In this document: one piece after another, positions 63,333 to 64,000 of the stretch
How positions within the stretch are numbered: position 1 is the first letter of the stretch
Layout of the letters: each line of letters starts with the position of its first letter
DNA from: Sycon ciliatum
Taxonomy: Eukaryota; Porifera; Calcarea; Leucosolenida; Sycettidae
Length of the DNA: 64,000 nt
Direction: 5' to 3'
NCBI RefSeq assembly: GCF_964019385.1
Contig: NC_088654.1
Span: forward strand, 22,501,637-22,565,636
Notes under the pieces: generated by a model
Told to the model about the DNA's origin: nothing
Database searches by the model: none
The model's input: only the letters and a program-made list of their open reading frames with translations
Made by a program: the position numbers and the translations under genes

Positions 63333-63517
63333 CACACACACACACACTCTCACTCTCACTTACTCCACCCACCATGACCGAAATTAACAGGTTTGCTTGT
63401 CGCGTTTGGGAGGAATTCCAAGATGAGTGTTGCAAGATAGACATGAAAACTCACCATGCCACCTTCCGTTAGTTTGGTGAGCATAACGATGATGGTGGAA
63501 TTCATCTCCCATACCAT
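55062..63517 (-). CDS. Receptor-type protein tyrosine phosphatase, 3' part (degenerate D2 domain, 8 exons)
   Basis: The exons, in transcript order on the minus strand, are 63,517-63,455, 63,046-62,990, 62,521-62,450, 61,503-61,400, 60,494-60,441, 58,307-58,243, 55,839-55,763 and 55,133-55,062. Their lengths are 63, 57, 72, 104, 54, 65, 77 and 72, which sum to 564 nt = 187 codons plus TAA. Every junction is GT-AG and the phases agree. The peptide follows the tyrosine phosphatase fold in order: MVWEMNSTIIVMLTKL, QCHRYWP, VTQYQFLSW, APIIVHDNAGVGRAG and LRDQRMHMVQTEDQF. In active enzymes the WPD loop supplies the general acid and HCSAGVGRTG the nucleophilic Cys. Here they are WTH and HDNAGVGR, so the domain should be catalytically dead, as in D2 domains of receptor phosphatases. 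Cys-to-Asp is known in D2 of vertebrate PTPRG and PTPRZ. The C-terminal position supports D2. D1, the membrane segment and the ectodomain must lie beyond 64,000. A single-domain pseudophosphatase is the alternative. Confidence 0.9.
55763..55839 (-). CDS. Phosphatase exon with LRDQRMHMVQTE (Q-loop)
   Basis: 77 nt. Acceptor CTCCTTGCTCGTTTTAG, donor GAG then GTGAGC. The run MAACVEHLRDQRMHMVQTE matches the conserved LRxQRxxMVQT segment of receptor phosphatases. The Q-loop glutamine is retained. Confidence 0.9.
56162..56969. mobile_element. 808-bp MITE with TA target duplication, intronic
   Basis: CTGTAAAACGACAAACTTTC begins the element and its perfect reverse complement ends it, flanked by TA on both sides (about 23-bp terminal repeats, CTGTAAAACG to TTTCGCG). 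Subterminal CGCGAAAGT words recur near the right end. Tandem 20-bp words GAAAGAAGGAATCAAGGAAT occur at about 56,318-56,390. No transposase. It sits in the intron before the exon at 55,763. Confidence 0.85.
57196..57218 (+). repeat. Poly-C tract
   Basis: A run of 13 or more C followed by TCCCCCTCC, intronic. Confidence 0.9.
57810..58137. mobile_element. 328-bp MITE with long inverted ends and 7-bp target duplication, intronic
   Basis: CAAGAGTACATAACCCCCCA at the left pairs with TGGGGGGTTATGTACTCTTG at the right, and the match continues through CTGTCCCGACAGAATTTCAAGTTGACGTCA for about 70-75 bp with small differences. CTCTAGT flanks both sides (57,803-57,809; 58,138-58,144). A 7-8 bp duplication suggests a hAT-like group, though the ends are not typical. 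Confidence 0.85.
58243..58307 (-). CDS. Phosphatase exon with AGVGRAG (P-loop remainder)
   Basis: 65 nt. Acceptor TTGTTTATTGCAG, donor GGAAA then GTAAGT. It completes an Asn codon with the previous exon and reads AGVGRAGCYILIDILLMRL. Gly and Arg of the P-loop are kept, while Thr after Arg is Ala. Confidence 0.88.
58473..58948. mobile_element. 476-bp pogo/Tigger-like MITE, intronic
   Basis: CAGTCGTCCCTCTCTAATCC opens the element and its perfect complement closes it, flanked by TA. CAGT(C/T)G.CCCT and ATCCGGCA words are typical of pogo-type ends. Internal copies of AATCCGGCACTTG and ATCCAGCACCCTTG repeat the end motif. Non-coding. It lies in the intron upstream of the AGVGRAG exon. Confidence 0.88.
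59092..59314. repeat. Foldback repeat with about 92-bp arms, intronic
   Basis: The left arm 59,092-59,183 (TAGGAAAGGTGCTGCC to CAGAGCACACGAG) pairs with the right arm 59,221-59,314 with scattered mismatches. The loop is 37 bp. No clear target duplication. Confidence 0.8.
59370..60308 (+). repeat. 43-bp minisatellite, about 21-22 copies, intronic
   Basis: Units read GAGATATCGGCCGAAGTCAA, then CACAGCTCCTCACAAACAAA and ACA. Two main variants are GAGATATCGGCCGAAG and GAGGTATTGGCCAAAG, with CTCCTCAC or CTCATCAC later in the unit. Because 43 is not a multiple of 3 and no frame contains a stop, a long open frame (361 codons from 59,226) crosses the whole array. It lies antisense inside a phosphatase intron and is not a gene. 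Confidence 0.95.
60441..60494 (-). CDS. Phosphatase exon with APIIVHD
   Basis: 54 nt. Acceptor GTGTTCTCCTGTAG, donor ACAA then GTAAGT. It encodes KVKKSYSDVSAPIIVHD plus two bases of the next codon. The residue after the His of the signature is Asp instead of the catalytic Cys, encoded by GAC within one exon, so it is not a splice-site artefact. Confidence 0.88.
60582..60640. repeat. CA microsatellite
   Basis: (CA)n interrupted by CATACAAA. It reads as a UG repeat in the phosphatase pre-mRNA, about 90 nt before the acceptor of the exon at 60,441-60,494. Confidence 0.95.
61232..61285 (+). repeat. Poly-C tract with duplicated TATGTACCCCC unit
   Basis: Two runs of C separated by TCCCCCTATGTAC, intronic. 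Confidence 0.9.
61400..61503 (-). CDS. Phosphatase exon with the altered WPD loop (WTHVAVP)
   Basis: 104 nt, phase 0 in and 2 out. It contains RTVTQYQFLSW followed by THVAVP where active enzymes have PDHGVP, so the general-acid Asp is lost. The acceptor GTGTGTGTTTAG sits directly after a TG repeat and has a weak pyrimidine tract. The donor is GGAG then GTATGT. Confidence 0.87.
61512..61648. repeat. CA microsatellite next to an acceptor
   Basis: Imperfect then pure CA repeat. On the minus strand it is a TG tract ending within about 10 nt of the acceptor of the WTH exon. Confidence 0.95.
62007..62220 (+). repeat. Poly-G and polypurine minisatellite
   Basis: Runs of 10-17 G separated by AGAGGGAGGAGTG and GAGAGTA words, about 35-40 bp per unit. 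It has potential for G-quadruplex on the plus strand or triplex DNA, and lies within an intron. Confidence 0.95.
62450..62521 (-). CDS. Phosphatase exon with VQLVSEHV...VRSFYL
   Basis: Acceptor GCTTTCCTTGTAAAG, donor AAG then GTAAGA, 24 codons, phase 0-0. The pattern VxLVSE..., then Y.VRSFYLVN, matches the strands between YWP and the Q(F/Y)xF-SW motif. Confidence 0.87.
62548..62600. repeat. CA/TA-rich microsatellite
   Basis: ACACATACACATACATATAC and similar, 30-80 nt upstream (minus strand) of the acceptor at 62,521. Confidence 0.9.
62719..62808. repeat. Long hairpin, 33-bp arms around an AT loop
   Basis: AGAGGGCTTGAAAGCCCAGG, then AGCCCTCGCTATG, pairs with CATAGCGAGGG, then TTCCTGGGCTGTCAAGCCCT and CT, with two or three mismatches. 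The loop is A/T-rich, about 24 bases. Confidence 0.85.
62990..63046 (-). CDS. Phosphatase exon with QCHRYWP
   Basis: Acceptor TGTGTGCCTAACAG, donor GAG then GTTGGT (weaker at +3), 19 codons, phase 0-0. It holds SQCHRYWPKHGQQVYHMFE. The YWP core is conserved throughout tyrosine phosphatases. Confidence 0.88.
63081..63122. repeat. CA microsatellite after a C run
   Basis: CACACACACACATACACACA and similar, about 35 nt upstream (minus strand) of the YWP-exon acceptor. Confidence 0.95.
63220..63372. repeat. Compound CA, CACT and CT microsatellite
   Basis: (CA)n, then (CACT)n of about 9 units, (CT)n and (CA)n again, within the intron between the first two visible exons. Confidence 0.95.
63455..63517 (-). 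CDS. Phosphatase exon with MVWE...IIVMLT
   Basis: The acceptor is CCTTTCAACAAATAG and the donor ATG then GTGAGT. It has 21 codons, phase 0 on both sides. It carries MVWEMNSTIIVMLTKLTEGG, the conserved helix-strand that in active domains follows DFWR and precedes the KCxxYWP strand. The previous exon, expected to hold the phosphotyrosine loop and DFWR, is not in the 480 bp left in the window. Confidence 0.88.
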
Positions 63518-63680
63518 CTATTTGTTGAAAGGGTTTGCACAAGCAGAAGAGAACACATGCACATAACACATGTTACGCACGTTAAAGTGACATCATAGCT
63601 TTGTATTATTGCCAATATTTCAACCATGTTTATTGGCATACGCCATTGGGATAACATTGTGATTGGGAACTAAGCCAAAC

Positions 63681-63762
63681 AGGTACCGTCTAATACAGGT
63701 ACAGTCTAATACAGGTACAGTCTAATACAGGTACAGTCTAATACATAACAGTCTAATACTCA
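63681..63762. repeat. 17-bp tandem repeat beside the hammerhead
   Basis: About four units of GGTACAGTCTAATACAG, ending in ACAGTCTAATACTC directly beside the stem I strand of the hammerhead. Confidence 0.85.
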
Positions 63763-63763
63763 A

Positions 63764-63812
63764 TCTGCAGGCAGAACTGTTTCGTCCTTTGTGGACTCAT
63801 CAGCAGCGCAGC
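63764..63812 (-). ncRNA. Hammerhead ribozyme motif, near-complete, sense in a phosphatase intron
   Basis: On the minus strand: CTGATGA intact, stem II GTCC-ACAAA-GGAC (perfect), GAAA, short stem III around AGTTCT, then GCC where the cleavage triplet GUC is expected, and TGCAG as the stem I return strand. The U-to-C change at the cleavage triplet should impair self-cleavage. The 5' side reads GCTGCGCTG, with 3 extra bases relative to the copy at 52,040. The core lies at 63,779-63,803. It is on the same strand as the phosphatase gene. Confidence 0.72.
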
Positions 63813-63910
63813 ACAGAGGAAATGAGGCCGAACCTGGTAGCAATGAAAAATAGAATTTCCGAAGCCAGATTTAAACCAGGCCCGCGTACCTTACCAGAGT
63901 GCTCAAACTG
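63764..63910 (-). mobile_element. Fragment of the hammerhead-bearing repeat family, copy 2
   Basis: Reverse-complement match to 51,935-52,100 over about 145 bp. Shared words are CTGGTTTAAATCT, CAGGTTCGGCCTCATTT and CTGTGCTGCGCTG. The remainder up to 64,000 is unassigned. Confidence 0.65.
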
Positions 63911-64000
63911 TAACAATCTAATAGAGATAATTGAAACCTCGATTAGTTCTGGAGTAACCTCTCAATAACACTTAGAATTTCAAAGTATCCAAAACTGTAC

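Overview
This window is animal (metazoan) genomic DNA, most likely from a marine invertebrate. It holds long satellite arrays, many short inverted-repeat DNA transposons, CA/TG microsatellites, hammerhead-ribozyme-bearing repeats, and a multi-exon receptor-type tyrosine phosphatase gene with GT-AG introns. There are no bacterial operons. I cannot name the species.

Layout. 1-19,527: tandem array of a 367-bp satellite (about 53 copies). From about 2.6 to 11 kb it is organised in higher-order units of 6 monomers (2,202 bp) and an 8-monomer variant (2,936 bp). 19,528-22,076: a 2.55-kb inverted-repeat element inserted inside one monomer. It carries a decayed zinc-finger-like exon and a CAG tract. 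22,077-37,021: the same satellite resumes (about 41 copies). 37,022-41,925: an older, diverged relative of the satellite (about 360-bp period), interrupted by a 313-bp MITE and by two near-identical 965-bp elements lying head to head as a large palindrome. 42.2-54.2 kb: intergenic or intronic DNA with a foldback retroelement-like repeat carrying a hammerhead motif, several MITEs, a solo satellite relic, a 168-bp repeat, and a few unproven candidate exons. 55,062-63,517, minus strand: the 3' end of a receptor-type protein tyrosine phosphatase gene. Eight phase-consistent exons encode the last 187 residues, a degenerate membrane-distal (D2) domain. Its 5' part lies beyond 64,000. Its introns hold MITEs, a 43-bp minisatellite, a G/C homopolymer tract and TG repeats next to acceptors.

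Most open frames in the window are not genes. The 80-codon frames of the satellite have no ATG at their start, and the 361-codon frame at 59.2-60.3 kb is an intronic, antisense minisatellite. The strongest new observations are the phosphatase gene and its pseudo-active site (WPD replaced by WTH, catalytic Cys replaced by Asp), three hammerhead ribozyme motifs in two repeat families, and the transposon insertions whose empty sites can be read from neighbouring satellite monomers.
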